30,092 nucleotides of DNA from positions 1-30,092 of the forward strand of contig JAUCBJ010008980.1 in assembly GCA_032718475.1 (NCBI GenBank), given 5' to 3'. This document shows positions 28,821 through 30,092 of this stretch, one piece after another. The stretch's first letter is position 1; each line of letters starts with the position of its first letter. Under the pieces are notes generated by a model. It made no database searches. It saw only the letters and a list, made by a program, of their open reading frames with translations, and was not told the origin of the DNA. This stretch comes from Nemertoderma westbladi (lineage: Eukaryota > Xenacoelomorpha > Nemertodermatida > Nemertodermatidae). Both the position numbers and the translations under genes were made by a program.

Positions 28821-30092
28821 GTGAAGCCCACGCCTGAGGATCGGCACTCATCGAAGTGGGCGGCTAGCTTACGTTCACGTGCAACGGTAAGGGCATAGCC
28901 TGGGGTGGACGCAGCGCAGTTAATGGTTCTAGATTGAAGCGGTGAGATCACCGTTACGTCCAGGGCCATGGGCTGTCCCCGTCTCCAGTTGGGGAGGAAG
29001 ATATCTGCCGGTCTGCTGCGGGAGCCAGGAATCAACCCAGGGACTTCTTTCCGGGGCGCCAGAGCAGCAGATTGTGCAGCTTGGAAAATGGCATCCCGGA
29101 GGGAGTCGTGGCGAGCAATCCTGTCTGAGTCCCCACCACAGCCAACGTGATGGTCCCCAAATGGGTCAGCAGGGAGGGAGCAAGAGGCACAGGGAGCCGA
29201 GCTAGAGGATAGAGGGACGCCTAACCAGTAACACAAGGAGAGTCTGTGCTCAGCGTCCAGGAAATGTAGACCAAGGGACTCAGAAGGAATGGCATGTAAC
29301 CAGTCACCAGCGTGGCCAAGAGAAGTGGATTGTACAAGGGCTCGGGATCTGTTGTCGGGGGCAGAGGACAGGAGCCGTTCGTAGGAGGAGATGTCAACTG
29401 AGTGGGATAGATTGCGTTGGGTGATGGGTGTTGGAAGATCTTCCAAGGAGGTCCAATCTGGCTTATCGGCGTTCTCGGATAAGGAGGCTAGTGCAGAGGG
29501 GAGGTGGCGGTTACCTGGGGAGTGGCCTAGGATTCTAGTGACCAGGGTTTCTGACTGGGAGACAGAAGCAATGTATGCGGCCGGGGAATGGTTTATGGCT
29601 TTTCTAAGGCCCAGACCACCCATCGAGACAGGAAGGCAAGCTTTGTTGTACGACCAATCACTTAGGGAGCCCCCAACCAGATCAGAGATGGTGTCCCGCA
29701 TGACAAGATCGAACTGTAGTGAGGATTCCGGAATCATGGAGGGGGGACAGCACCGGAGGGCAAAGACTACTTTGGGTAAAGAAAGGCATGATCGAAGGAG
29801 GGTAGATTCCATCTGGGAATCCTGAAGGTCAGGAAGGCGTTCAGGGACTTTGGCTACTCTTAGCATAATGGTCTCCTCACAGTGTTGAGAGGAACCAATC
29901 GGGGAGCCAAGTAGGGTTAAACCGTTGGAGAGAATGGGAATGGAGGGTGGTAGTGGATTCGATTGAACTGACAGACTGAGGAGCCAGCGGGGATGAAGAC
30001 TTGGGATTTGGCATGGTTGAGTTTAAGGTGTCTCAAGGGGCCTTCCTGTTCTAATATGGCTAAGGCTTTTGACAAGTCGTCTGGGGAACCAA
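28821..30092 (-). pseudogene. RLE-type non-LTR retroelement: reverse-transcriptase thumb, CCHC finger and endonuclease
   Basis: The minus-strand coding sequence continues past the right edge. From 30092: D-L-S-K-A-L-A-I-L, L-K-L-N-H-A-K-S-Q-V-F-I-P (after the polymerase active site), a frameshift near 29970, then L-L-G-S-P-I-G running without interruption into a long open frame. This contains L-P-V-S-M-G-G-L-G-L-R, a CCHC finger C-A-S-C with D-P-F-G-D-H-H-V-G-C (29130-29190), R-H-D-S-L-R-D, and R-P-A-D (about 29000) followed by A-L-D-V-T-V (about 28950). Finger plus R-P-x-D and D-V-x-V fits a restriction-like endonuclease tail of the R2/NeSL/Hero kind. The frame ends artificially in the hAT terminus; the true end is at 26.8-27.0 kb. 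Confidence 0.75.

Noticed and set aside
28942-29825. Plus-strand frames of 60-144 codons opposite the retroelement
   Set aside because: They are antisense shadows of the well-supported minus-strand RLE coding sequence.

Overview
The window reads as nuclear DNA of a eukaryote, most likely an invertebrate animal. It is AT-rich and dominated by repeats. It carries non-LTR retrotransposon genes, tRNA-derived SINE-like pieces, DNA transposons with target-site duplications and splice-site-like signals, and it has no operons or bacterial-type genes. I cannot name the species. I see no intact conventional host gene; nearly all recognisable coding sequence is transposon-derived and broken.

Layout. 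(1) 1-6857 is a macrosatellite of ten nearly identical units of about 0.68-0.72 kb. Each unit encodes three diverged copies of one small zinc-knuckle-like module (C-x2-C-x8-H-x4-C-P followed by ten mostly basic or polar residues). Each module ends at a GTAAGT or GTAACT donor-like site in the same codon phase. Units come in a long form with an extra 45-bp leader (A) and a short form (B), ordered A B A B A B A B B B. This is the best candidate for something undescribed. (2) 7475-12060 is a CR1/jockey-type LINE with ORF1 and an APE-endonuclease plus reverse-transcriptase ORF2, each with a frameshift. (3) 12100-13561 is a non-autonomous Tc1/mariner-like element (TA duplication, about 66-bp inverted ends). 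It contains a nested 403-bp long-TIR element flanked by a 9-bp duplication (Mutator-like). (4) 14.0-14.4 kb holds a SINE-like tRNA fragment and a decayed PHD-like finger. (5) 14.5-17.0 kb is a foldback-like structure with inverted arms of at least 350 bp, enclosing the decayed C-terminus of a restriction-like-endonuclease (RLE) retroelement. (6) 17.1-17.8 kb is a reverse-transcriptase thumb and C-terminal remnant. (7) 17.9-18.85 kb joins an OTU-like cysteine motif to a MULE-like transposase tail and contains a 64-bp tandem expansion. (8) 19299-24749 is a 5.4-kb minisatellite of 42- and 50-bp units, each a dimer of 21-bp half-units, with higher-order repeats. (9) 25.7-25.9 kb is a tRNA-derived SINE on the minus strand. 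(10) 26.8-30.1 kb is a second RLE retroelement, on the minus strand, split by a 1777-bp non-autonomous hAT element with an 8-bp duplication. The host reading frame lines up across the insertion once one copy of the duplication is discounted.

The genes do not form a pathway. The window is a nested archive of mobile elements beside two tandem arrays. The nesting gives relative ages: the RLE element is older than the hAT inside it, and the Tc1-like element is probably older than the Mutator-like element inside it. All calls were made by eye from sequence and conceptual translation, without database searches.
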